This document shows positions 7,859 to 16,097 of a stretch of 25,443 bases of DNA, piece by piece. A program made the translations under genes and the position numbers. Position 1 is the first letter of the stretch. Every line of letters begins with the position of its first letter. Source of the DNA: Anaerolineaceae bacterium (GTDB lineage: Bacteria > Chloroflexota > Anaerolineae > Anaerolineales > Anaerolineaceae); assembly GCA_011620505.1 (NCBI GenBank), contig WOZA01000078.1, positions 1-25,443 of the forward strand. The letters run 5' to 3'. The notes under the pieces are model-generated. The model was not told the origin of the DNA and searched no databases. It was given only the letters and a program-made list of their open reading frames with translations.

Positions 7859-9757
7859 TTATGTGTTTATTGTTCTCAGGACGCGGACGTCCCCTTTCCT
7901 TAGAGTATACCCAATCGAATCAAGATATTCCAGAAAAGCAGCGGCATATTTGCGGCTGGTTTGAAAATGATCCCTGAATTGCGCCAGCGATACACTTCCA
8001 TTGGCTTGGATGGCATCCCGCACCCATACTTTCATCACTTCGACCGTGCCTGGCGTAAAAAGCACCGCATCTGAAACGCGAACCAGCCTGTCGGTGGCAA
8101 TCAAGCCTTCCAATAGGTCGAGCCCGAGCTCGGCTTCGGCTTCACTAACATCTGGTGGTGTGTAGGGCGATTCTGTAAATTTTGCCAGCAACCTGGCAGC
8201 TTGAGCTTCCTGTTGGGGAGTGAGAAGGATGGTATGGCTGGCCGCCCAAACCAGTGTGCCTCGCTCCACGAGCTCTCCTTGCTGGCTTAACCTTCCCAAC
8301 ACCAGGTCAAATTGTTCCTGGGTCAGCTTCAAACCAGACTTGAGCTGCTCACGGCTGATGCCTGCCTTAAGGGGGTTATTGTGATGGAACTCATTGAGCG
8401 TGCTCAGGATGTGTTTAGTCAGTGACTGCCAGTTCTGAGCGGAAATCAAGTACGTTTTAGAGGGGTTGGGCTGACTGGTGAGGAAAATGACCTCACCAGC
8501 GTCTTCAAGTTCGCTCAGTTGTTTTTCGAGTTCCACTGCGGGCAGGGAGGTTTGGGTTGTGAGTGCGGCAAGATTAGTTACGTTGAGTTGGTCGAGTGCC
8601 TGCATCACCAGATCGGCACGTTTGCCCACGCGCAACTGTTCCAGACGGGCGAGGGTTACTTCATCGAAGCGGCGATACCGGCGAGCCGGTTGTGTGTCCA
8701 GGATGACACCTCCGCCAATGGTGGCAGCAGGAGAGGGCAGGCGCAGCACGTAATGATCACCCCGAACTGCCACCAGCGGCTGCTCCAATTCCAGCTGCAC
8801 AAAACCTTCCTCGCCGGGTGCCAGGGCTTCTACGCCCAACAGGCGCACCCGCGCCAGGGTTTCGCTCGCTCCTGCGTAGACCTTCAGGCTCATATTATGC
8901 TTCACCTCCGTGATCGCATCGTGGAGCAGCCGAATCGAGGCATCCAATCGCGTGGTAGGAGTGTAACTGCCAGGCAAGGCAATTACATCCCCGCGTTGGA
9001 TGTCTTCTTTTGAAAGGTTGTTGAGGTTGATGGCTGTCCGGTAGCCCGGGGTTACCTTTTGCAGTTTGCGATTGTGGTTCTGCAAACCGCGGATGCGGCC
9101 TGTCTTCCCGCTGGGTAAACAGACAACTTCGTCTCCCAAGACGAAACTACCGTCCAGCAATGTGCCGGTTACGACGGTACCAAAGCCAGAAAGGGTGAAG
9201 ACGCGATCCACAGGCAAGCGAGGTCGGTTGAGATCGCGTTTTGGAGGAATTTCCGCTAATAATTCTGCGAGTTTGAGCTTAAGCTGCTCCAAGCCCTCGC
9301 CCGTTTTGGCTGAGACGCGCAAAACCGGGGCGTTTTCCAAGCTGGTACCTTCCACCAGTTCCTGTGCTTCAAGCTCCACTAATTCCAGCAATTCACGGTC
9401 CGCTACCAGGTCGCATTTGGTCAGGACGATCAAACCGCGTGAGATCTCCAGTAAGTCTAAAATAGCGAGATGTTCGCGCGTCTGGGCACTGACGCCTTCG
9501 TTGGCTGCAATGACCAGGAGAACCGCGTCGATGCCACCAATGCCTGAGAGCATGTTGCCGACGAAATCACGATGCCCTGGCACATCGATAATACCAATCG
9601 TCTCGCCTCCTGGTAGCGTCATGGAAGCGAAGCCAAGATCGATGGTCATCTCGCGTTCGATTTCTTCCTTCAAACGGTCCGGGTTGGTGCCGGTCAAAGC
9701 AGAGATCAGGGTCGACTTCCCATGATCAACATGCCCGGCTGTGCCGACGATATGCAT
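7859..9757 (-). CDS. selB: Selenocysteine-specific elongation factor SelB
   Basis: SelB is the GTPase that delivers Sec-tRNA to UGA codons marked by a SECIS hairpin. This 632-residue copy is full length. It has the G1 loop GHVDHGKST (8-16), DVPGHRDF, TKCD (113-116) and EF-Tu-like domains 2 and 3. A long C-terminal part has the winged-helix repeats that bind SECIS RNA; the last one is around QFRDHFQTSRKYAAAFLEYLD. The organism therefore probably uses selenocysteine. No selA, selD or tRNA-Sec gene and no UGA-containing selenoprotein was found in the window. The ATG begins 2 bases after the TGA of the coiled-coil gene, a spacing that suggests coupled translation. Confidence 0.97.
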   Translation of the reverse strand: MHIVGTAGHVDHGKSTLISALTGTNPDRLKEEIEREMTIDLGFASMTLPGGETIGIIDVPGHRDFVGNMLSGIGGIDAVLLVIAANEGVSAQTREHLAILDLLEISRGLIVLTKCDLVADRELLELVELEAQELVEGTSLENAPVLRVSAKTGEGLEQLKLKLAELLAEIPPKRDLNRPRLPVDRVFTLSGFGTVVTGTLLDGSFVLGDEVVCLPSGKTGRIRGLQNHNRKLQKVTPGYRTAINLNNLSKEDIQRGDVIALPGSYTPTTRLDASIRLLHDAITEVKHNMSLKVYAGASETLARVRLLGVEALAPGEEGFVQLELEQPLVAVRGDHYVLRLPSPAATIGGGVILDTQPARRYRRFDEVTLARLEQLRVGKRADLVMQALDQLNVTNLAALTTQTSLPAVELEKQLSELEDAGEVIFLTSQPNPSKTYLISAQNWQSLTKHILSTLNEFHHNNPLKAGISREQLKSGLKLTQEQFDLVLGRLSQQGELVERGTLVWAASHTILLTPQQEAQAARLLAKFTESPYTPPDVSEAEAELGLDLLEGLIATDRLVRVSDAVLFTPGTVEVMKVWVRDAIQANGSVSLAQFRDHFQTSRKYAAAFLEYLDSIGYTLRKGDVRVLRTINT

Positions 9758-9759
9758 GA

Positions 9760-10953
9760 TCAGCCAGTCTTCTTATCGAGTGAAGGTGCAATTTCCTGGA
9801 TGGAATTCTGATATGCCATCAGAATGGATTGCACATGCCGCAGAGTGCTTCTGCTGAGGGTCTCGAGCTGGTCGCGCAAAGAGGAGGACAAGTCAGTGAG
9901 TTCTTGTAATTGAGCTGTCAGGTCTTTGAACTGTTGCGCGTTCTCACGGCTCTGTTCTTCCTGAGAAAGCATGTAATTGGTCCAGCGTTTGACGTCGTCG
10001 GACTTAAAACTGGTCCATTCCTGGCGGAAACGTTCATCGTTGAGTCTCTGGAATTCGCTGATTTCATTGATGCGGCGTTCAAAGCGCTGCGTTACTTCGT
10101 CCGCATTGCTGATTGCTTTACTGACAGCCTGGCGGGAGGCTTCCAGAGCTTCCATCTGTTGATTCAAGTTGAGATTTACCTTGTCAATTTCCTCAAAGCG
10201 CTTTTCCCAGGTGGAGAAGATTTTGTCCTTTTCGACAAGGGAATTATTGACTTTTTCGATGAAGACTGATTGGGCTTGTTTGCGATCTTTCTCGAAAGTC
10301 TGTAGTTCAGCAATGCGGGTGTCAAGTGTGCGGAAGCTGTCACTGAAACTATCGAAACGACTGCGGGTCTCCTCCAGCCGTTTGCGGACTGAAGCCACTT
10401 CACCCTGAAGGTCAGTCAGGCGTTTGGCTTCCTGGCGGCGGTTTTCTTCCAGTAAGTTTAATGAACGCCGGTAATCTTCATCAAAGCGACCGACTTCCTG
10501 GATTTTCACTTTTAGTTCTTCAATCAGACGCGCGAGGCGTGCGTCTTCAACTTTGTATGTGCGCATTTCCGTACGGATTGGTTCAAGTTCTTCGGTGAAG
10601 GGGAAGATTTCAGCGACAGATTTTCGTGTAGCCTCAAGCTCGAGTTTTAGACGCTTAATGGCTTCGTTCAGATTGAACTCTGCCCTTTCGTTCACGTCGC
10701 GGATTTGCTTGGTAAGGTCAATGTTCAGTCGGTCAATGCGGTTATCGTATTTATCGAAGCTTGCGATCTGGTTCGTATTCTTTGTGATCAGAATTTCAAG
10801 CTCTTGGATCTGTTTACGCAGGTTGAGGTTCTCGCCTTCCAGCACAGTCAGGCGGTTCTGCAGAGAGGCTAAATTAGTCTTATCATTGCGCCGTTCATTG
10901 TCGAGCCACTCGACACGTTTCTCAAGTTGTTCATATCCAGAATAGTCGTCCAT
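9760..10953 (-). CDS. Long cytoplasmic coiled-coil protein of unknown function
   Basis: I do not recognise this 397-residue protein. Nearly its whole length is charged heptad-type sequence rich in E, K, R, Q and L with few glycines and prolines. One break near FPFTEELEPI (about residue 120) separates two coiled-coil arms. There is no signal peptide, membrane helix or nucleotide-binding loop, so it is probably a cytoplasmic rod. The ATG has AGAGGTG upstream and a promoter lies in front. The TGA stop is 2 bases before selB, so the two proteins are probably made from one message. Structural or scaffold roles (cell division, chromosome, envelope) are possible, and nothing in the sequence decides between them. 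Confidence 0.85.
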   Translation of the reverse strand: MDDYSGYEQLEKRVEWLDNERRNDKTNLASLQNRLTVLEGENLNLRKQIQELEILITKNTNQIASFDKYDNRIDRLNIDLTKQIRDVNERAEFNLNEAIKRLKLELEATRKSVAEIFPFTEELEPIRTEMRTYKVEDARLARLIEELKVKIQEVGRFDEDYRRSLNLLEENRRQEAKRLTDLQGEVASVRKRLEETRSRFDSFSDSFRTLDTRIAELQTFEKDRKQAQSVFIEKVNNSLVEKDKIFSTWEKRFEEIDKVNLNLNQQMEALEASRQAVSKAISNADEVTQRFERRINEISEFQRLNDERFRQEWTSFKSDDVKRWTNYMLSQEEQSRENAQQFKDLTAQLQELTDLSSSLRDQLETLSRSTLRHVQSILMAYQNSIQEIAPSLDKKTG

Positions 10954-10981
10954 ATTTCACCTCTTAGCGGATGCTGATGTG

Positions 10982-11009
10982 ATTATACAATGTTTAGCTT
11001 TCCTGTCAT
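10982..11009 (-). promoter_or_regulatory. Internal promoter for the coiled-coil, selB and serA genes
   Basis: On the minus strand, ATGACA (11009-11004) and TATAAT (10987-10982) are separated by 16 bases. Transcription would start near 10975, leaving a leader of about 22 bases that contains AGAGGTG. The -35 lies just past the stop codon of the preceding membrane-protein gene, so this can split the long run into two units. Confidence 0.65.
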
Positions 11010-11010
11010 C

Positions 11011-12447
11011 CTAACTGGATGGCAGGAGGTGGATGAAGGGTTCAAGTATGCCCAAAAAAGGATTCAGGAACACATGGGGGAATACTCCCACGAGCAGAGA
11101 AAGCAGCGTGAAAAAGCAAAGAACTAGAATTTGCCAGATGGATTCTTCGCCTTTGCCTGATAAGGTCGGGGATGTCGGATTGGGGTCTGTGGTGAGGAGT
11201 GTATCCATCAGGCGCAGGATGAACAACGCCATTCCAGCCACTGCCAAACCGAGCAGGGGGGTATAGTGTGAGGTTAGGCCAGCGCCACTGTTCCAGAGCA
11301 TGCGCCGGGCGGGGAAGAGCCCGAGGGCAGGCAGACCGAGCAAACTTAGCAAACTGACGATCAAGGATATGCTGTGGAATGGCAGCCTGGTGAACAGACC
11401 GCGCAGGGAGGGGAAACTCCCGTCTATCTCTGGCGCAATCTGCTGGATTGAACTGAGAGTGTATGCGTATTGCAGATAAGCAAGTGCCCGGGGAAGCAAG
11501 CTCAGCGCCAGTGCTTCACCTCCGCCCTGGCTGATCAAGCCGATCGCCAGCACGGAATAGCCAGTCTCGATCAGGATCAGGTATGCCAGTACCCGGTTGA
11601 CTTTGGTCTGCAGAGATGCCAGTACTCCGCCTGCCAGCACAGTCAACACACCCACCCATTGCATTGCGGGGAAAACTCCGGTGAGGTTCCTTAACCAGGC
11701 AAATTGGTCCAAAACCTTGAGTAAGAAAATCGACAGGCTGCTTTGCTGCATCAGAAAAACAAAACTGAATACCCATGGGTGAGTTTTCTCAGCAAGCATC
11801 GGCAGCCAGGTATGAAGCGGAAATACCGCCAGCCATAACGAGAACCCGATCAGGATCAACACCGCGCCCCGCAGAATCAATGTGCTGGCACTGGGAGCTG
11901 ATTCGATACCTGTGACCATCCAACCGCTCAAGAGAATAAAAGGCAGTGCGATCGTCTGCAAAACAAGGTAGCGCATGACGCCGCTCCCAGCCTGTTCACC
12001 CCGCGGCGTCAGGAGGACAACACTGATCAGAACGATCAATTCCACGATCAAGGCTGCGTAAAGGAACGGTTCCACTGCCAATGCGCTGACCCACAAGGCC
12101 GTGATCGTCAGGGAAATCGTTGGAAACCATCGGCTGACTGAAAAACGCATTCCTGCAATGTTCCACAAGAAGCTGAACAGATAGAGCATCGCCACTGTTT
12201 TAAGCCCGGTGCCAGTGATGATCAAAGCCCTGTTTAAGATCAGGAAGGTATCGTCAAACAGGAAATTCCTGCCAAATAACGTGAGATCCAGGTTTTGCGG
12301 GAAGATCATTGCAACCACAGCCAGCAAAAGGCTGACCGTGCAGGCTATCCAAACTGAAAGTTTATGCAGACGGTGGACCAGGATCAGCAGCAGGCTGAAC
12401 AAAACAGGCAAGAAAATCCAGATTGTTGGTGTGGTCATCAGGTTCAT
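11011..12447 (-). CDS. NuoN/HyfF-like antiporter-type membrane subunit
   Basis: This 478-residue polytopic membrane protein belongs to the proton-conducting family found in complex I (NuoL/M/N), Mrp antiporters and membrane hydrogenases. Recognisable features are Glu136 in the helix AALIVELIVL, the PLHTWLP motif at about 210-216 and NRVLAYLILIETGY after it. By eye, the residue five before PLH, normally the channel lysine, is Trp205 here. If the alignment is right, proton transfer in this subunit is altered. The gene overlaps the preceding one by ATGA. No peripheral redox subunit is encoded in the window, so its partner complex is unknown. Confidence 0.8.
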   Translation of the reverse strand: MNLMTTPTIWIFLPVLFSLLLILVHRLHKLSVWIACTVSLLLAVVAMIFPQNLDLTLFGRNFLFDDTFLILNRALIITGTGLKTVAMLYLFSFLWNIAGMRFSVSRWFPTISLTITALWVSALAVEPFLYAALIVELIVLISVVLLTPRGEQAGSGVMRYLVLQTIALPFILLSGWMVTGIESAPSASTLILRGAVLILIGFSLWLAVFPLHTWLPMLAEKTHPWVFSFVFLMQQSSLSIFLLKVLDQFAWLRNLTGVFPAMQWVGVLTVLAGGVLASLQTKVNRVLAYLILIETGYSVLAIGLISQGGGEALALSLLPRALAYLQYAYTLSSIQQIAPEIDGSFPSLRGLFTRLPFHSISLIVSLLSLLGLPALGLFPARRMLWNSGAGLTSHYTPLLGLAVAGMALFILRLMDTLLTTDPNPTSPTLSGKGEESIWQILVLCFFTLLSLLVGVFPHVFLNPFLGILEPFIHLLPSS

Positions 12448-13043
12448 GCTGACCTGCTTTCCACGTCTTTAACAATGAAAAAGCAGCCAATAAGCGCCAG
12501 GCTGAGATTTACAGCGGTAAAGAGTGCTTCCAGAACACGGGAGAATTCCAGGCTGGCATAAAGAAGTTCAAAGCCTGAGAGAAAGGTCAACAAGCCGATT
12601 ACCAGGTAGAGAGGTTCTGTGATAGTGCCCATCTGAAACAAGCCAAATAGGATCAATCCCACGCTGGCTGTCAGCAGAAGTTGACTGCTCTGTGGAAAGG
12701 CAGATTGCTGGAGAACAGGACCTAGCAGAATGCTGATTAGTACCAGCAGAAGGGCAATTGTTCCGCGGAATACTTCCCCAGATGAAAGTCGCCGGCGGAC
12801 CAAAAGCGATTCGATCAAACCGGAAGAAACCAAGGTCAAATAGAGCATCAGGGTGACCATGAGGCCGACAATCAATTTGATGGCAGCCAGGAGTGGGGAA
12901 CGTACTTCGAGAATGATCAGGAAAACGCAGACGTATTGTAGGCCCAAGGCCAGAATATTTAATGCCCACTGGCGTCTGACCAGGTTGATGGCTGCTGCAA
13001 GCAGCAAAAGAGCAGCTGAAGCGATACGCAAAGTTTCGCTCAC
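12444..13043 (-). CDS. HyfE/NuoK-like small membrane subunit
   Basis: This 199-residue protein is made of about six hydrophobic helices. Its length and position between a NuoL-like and a NuoN-like gene match HyfE of group 4 hydrogenase clusters, whose C-terminal half is NuoK-like. The segment LFQMGTITEPLYLVIGLLTFLSGFELLYASLE fits that idea with an acidic residue inside a helix. The N-terminal half (LALGLQYVCVFL...KLIVGLMVTLMLYLTL) has a single in-helix lysine, as often seen in such subunits. The gene overlaps both neighbours by four bases (ATGA), a strong sign that all three proteins are made together. Sequence similarity is weak by eye, so the family call rests partly on context. Confidence 0.65.
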   Translation of the reverse strand: MSETLRIASAALLLLAAAINLVRRQWALNILALGLQYVCVFLIILEVRSPLLAAIKLIVGLMVTLMLYLTLVSSGLIESLLVRRRLSSGEVFRGTIALLLVLISILLGPVLQQSAFPQSSQLLLTASVGLILFGLFQMGTITEPLYLVIGLLTFLSGFELLYASLEFSRVLEALFTAVNLSLALIGCFFIVKDVESRSA

Positions 13044-14653
13044 GGTTGCCCCACCTGCGTGTAGATCAGAATCGCCATCATTAATAAGAAAAAGAGGGAC
13101 CAGAGCACCCCAGCTTCGCCTTCAAGAACCTGTCTGAAAAATCCCGCAATATCGCTGAGGCGTGCAAAGAGCCATCGAGCGATCGCATAGATCCAATCCA
13201 GGCTAAACACGACGCGCAGGGCGTTCAGGACTTGATGCCCCAGCCGGTAGAAGGGGAATTTCGCCTTGAAACCGTCGCCGGTAAGCTGGAGATTGAGCTT
13301 TTTGGTGAGAAAAGCTCCCGCCAAGACCAGGCCAATGCTGACAAGGCTCCCCCACCATACTCCGATCGTGAGCACATCCGGCCAACCGACCAGGTTGAGC
13401 ACCAGCATGGTCTGAATAATAAGGATCAGACCAAGTGGGTAGGTGATGCGGGCATACTTTTCCAGGCCTGTGACGGTGCTTTCAGCTTCGAGAATGTAAC
13501 GGAGGTACCCGCCAACCAGCATGGCATGGCAAATAATCATCACGATTCCTGCAAGACTTACACCTTCCCCCAGCAGAGCGCTCCAGCCCGAAGCTGCCAG
13601 GGTATAAGGAATTCCTAACAGTCCAATTAAGCCCAATAGCGGTATGAAACGTATTCTCCGGATCGGAGGATCAAACAAAAACAGGACGCCGCCCGTTAGA
13701 AGGAGCGCCAGTCCCCAAACGCGGCTGTGCTCAGGCTCCCCATTCAGGGCAGACTGCAAGGCAAACGCGGAAAGTGCCACGATCCAATAAGGTCTGCCTT
13801 CGTTGGCATCAGCACGGGTCAGCCACATGGCTGAGGCGTAAAGGGCAGCCAAAACCGTCAGAATACTGATGACGGACACCAGGCTTTGGTTTAGGACCAG
13901 GATCTCGGAGGGTAGATGCGCGATCAAGACCAGGGCGGAAACCACTGGTGAAAAGCGCAGCAACAAATCGATACCGCGCCTGGACTCCAGAGCGTTTTGC
14001 ATCGGGAAGTTGAGCGGCAGCACCCCAAGGCGCAACCCAGCCGCAATCAGGAAGAGCAAGCTGGCGGTTGGAGGGATCTGAGTAAAATCCAATCCGGCTG
14101 TGACTTGCCAGCCTACAGCAGTTGCAGCCACAAGGACGAAGGTGCTGATAAGCCTGACCCCATATATGGCGGTCACTTTACCTGTTTCCCCTGAGTTCCG
14201 CAGCAAATTGAGCATAAAAGACAATTCCACCAGGTCTGTTATTGCCCAGGCAATGGCCATCGTCAGTGGACCTCTCGACATGACCGAAATCAGGTTCAGA
14301 CCTGTCAGTGCCAGCGCGGCAGCCCAGGTGGTGGGAGTGGTATTGGTGGAAGTCCGGCTGGAATCGGTCAGAATTACTGCGATGCACAGAGCCAGGATGG
14401 CAACAATGTAGGGCCAGTTGATGTAATCAATTCGGAACGCGATCGCGGTGTGATAGAGCGATTCTGGCAGCCAGCGGATCAATTCGACTTCCATCGGCAG
14501 GTAAAGACGCAGGAAAAAAGTTCCAAGCCAGGCCAATGAAGCCCCGGCAATGGCAATGAACCATGAACGGGCAAAGTTGGGCTTGACCGCCTGGCTGATG
14601 GTCAGGGCGATGGCTGGAAGCCAAAGTAAGCCAAGAATGCCTAATAGGATCAT
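13040..14653 (-). CDS. NuoL/HyfD-like antiporter-type membrane subunit
   Basis: This 537-residue protein has about 14 hydrophobic segments plus a C-terminal amphipathic stretch and a final helix, reminiscent of NuoL-type subunits. Glu143 in TDLVELSFML matches the conserved glutamate of the family. Arg208 (GLRLGVLPLNFP) stands where the channel lysine is expected, and the usual His after the proline is Asn. It is therefore a divergent member. It starts 21 bases after the hydantoinase stop codon with only a poor ribosome site, and its last bases overlap the HyfE-like gene. Together the three genes form a compact membrane module lacking NuoH/HyfC and any hydrogenase or NADH-binding subunit nearby. 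Confidence 0.75.
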   Translation of the reverse strand: MILLGILGLLWLPAIALTISQAVKPNFARSWFIAIAGASLAWLGTFFLRLYLPMEVELIRWLPESLYHTAIAFRIDYINWPYIVAILALCIAVILTDSSRTSTNTTPTTWAAALALTGLNLISVMSRGPLTMAIAWAITDLVELSFMLNLLRNSGETGKVTAIYGVRLISTFVLVAATAVGWQVTAGLDFTQIPPTASLLFLIAAGLRLGVLPLNFPMQNALESRRGIDLLLRFSPVVSALVLIAHLPSEILVLNQSLVSVISILTVLAALYASAMWLTRADANEGRPYWIVALSAFALQSALNGEPEHSRVWGLALLLTGGVLFLFDPPIRRIRFIPLLGLIGLLGIPYTLAASGWSALLGEGVSLAGIVMIICHAMLVGGYLRYILEAESTVTGLEKYARITYPLGLILIIQTMLVLNLVGWPDVLTIGVWWGSLVSIGLVLAGAFLTKKLNLQLTGDGFKAKFPFYRLGHQVLNALRVVFSLDWIYAIARWLFARLSDIAGFFRQVLEGEAGVLWSLFFLLMMAILIYTQVGQP

Positions 14654-14674
14654 GAGATCAATTCATTTCAAGGA

Positions 14675-16090
14675 TCAGAGGATTTCGCCAGCCTGCCGAT
14701 GGACAAAGCGCCCTCCACCAGCTTTGCCGAGCCAGTTTTGGTTGTCAACAATCAGAGTGCCGCGCAAGAACACTTTTACGGGGTAGCCGCGCAGCTTCCA
14801 TCCTTCATAAAGATTGTAATCTGTGCGGTGATGCGCCCAGGCCAGGCCGTAATCCAGCTCTTTTTTCGGGTCCCACAGGGCGATATCTGCGTCAGAGCCT
14901 TCAGCAAGCGTGCCCTTTTTCGGGTAAAGCCCAAAGATCCGGGCAGGATTGGTAGCGGTGAGTTCCACGAAGCGATTCGGGCTGATGCGCCCGGTGTTGA
15001 CTGCCTGGGTCCAGAAAACTGGCAGACGGTCTGCGATCCCGGGAAGACCGTTAGGAATTAGCGTGAAATCCTTTTCTCCCAATTCCTTGCCTGGGATGGC
15101 AACTTCCCGACCTTCGTAAACAATTGGCTGCCTGCCATTATAGAAGAAGGGGCAGTGGTCGGTCGCAAGTACCTGAATGGTGCCGTTCTCAAGCCCCTGC
15201 CAAAGGCCTTGCTGGTCTGCGGCCTTGCGCATCGGCGGAGAACAGACCCATTTTGCGCCGTCGGGTCGCCTGAGATCATCTTCTGTGAAGAAAAGATATT
15301 GCGGGCAGGTTTCACCCATGGCGGCGATGCCGTGTTTACGGGCATACGCGAGTTGATCCACCTCTCCGGCTACGTTCATATGAACGAGGTAGAGGGGCGA
15401 GTCTGCCTGGGCTGCCAGGGCTGCCGCCCGGAGGCTGGCTTCCACCTCACCCCAGGCAGGGCGGGTGAGGGCATGATGGATGGGAGCAGTGTTGCCAGCA
15501 GCAAGAGCTTCAGCCACCAGGATGTCGATCACATCCCCATTTTCAGCATGCACCATCGTGAGGAGGTTATTTTTTCCGCCGATGCGCATTACTTTGAAAA
15601 TGCTGCCATCATCCAATCGGAGCCGACCGTTGTAGGCGGTGAAGACCTTCATGCTGGTGATACCCATTTGGGGGAGGTCCGGCAGCTCTTCTGCAACCTG
15701 GTCATCGAAATGAGTGATATTCATATGAAGACTGTAATCAATGCTGGCTTTGGGATCCGCCATGGCACGATGCCTGGCAATATTTTCTGCCAGGCTGACA
15801 GGCTCCTGAGAAACGAAATCGATCATGGTGGTCGTTCCGCCAAAGGCGGCCGCTTTTCCGCCAGTGTAATGATCATCAGCAGATACAGTGCCCGCCATCG
15901 GCAATTCGAGATGCACATGGGGGTCCACCCCACCAGGAAGAACCAAAAGACCGCTGGCATCGATGATGGTTGCTTCGTCGTCTTCAATATATGCGTCAAT
16001 CCGGCGGATAATCTCATCCTCCACCAAGATATCCGCTTTGCGGGTTATCTCGGCGGTGATCACTGTTCCATTTTTGATGAGCGTTTTCAT
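14675..16090 (-). CDS. hyuA: D-hydantoinase / dihydropyrimidinase family
   Basis: This enzyme hydrolyses cyclic ureides (hydantoins, dihydropyrimidines) to N-carbamoyl amino acids in the cytoplasm. The ATG at 16090 gives 471 residues, the normal length, with GAGG five bases upstream. The frame runs 192 bases further upstream, but that part lies inside the preceding gene. The binuclear metal site is complete: His58 and His60 (DPHVHLELP), Lys148 (TSMKVFTAYNG, carboxylated in the family), His181, His237 and Asp311 (ATDHCPF). The DPHVHLELP wording and the YNG loop fit hydantoinase/dihydropyrimidinase rather than dihydroorotase or allantoinase. The natural substrate is unknown. The gene lies 7 bases after the 188-residue unknown gene, inside a run containing carbamate kinase and an 8-oxoguanine-deaminase-like enzyme. 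Confidence 0.92.
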   Translation of the reverse strand: MKTLIKNGTVITAEITRKADILVEDEIIRRIDAYIEDDEATIIDASGLLVLPGGVDPHVHLELPMAGTVSADDHYTGGKAAAFGGTTTMIDFVSQEPVSLAENIARHRAMADPKASIDYSLHMNITHFDDQVAEELPDLPQMGITSMKVFTAYNGRLRLDDGSIFKVMRIGGKNNLLTMVHAENGDVIDILVAEALAAGNTAPIHHALTRPAWGEVEASLRAAALAAQADSPLYLVHMNVAGEVDQLAYARKHGIAAMGETCPQYLFFTEDDLRRPDGAKWVCSPPMRKAADQQGLWQGLENGTIQVLATDHCPFFYNGRQPIVYEGREVAIPGKELGEKDFTLIPNGLPGIADRLPVFWTQAVNTGRISPNRFVELTATNPARIFGLYPKKGTLAEGSDADIALWDPKKELDYGLAWAHHRTDYNLYEGWKLRGYPVKVFLRGTLIVDNQNWLGKAGGGRFVHRQAGEIL

Positions 16091-16097
16091 AAAAACC

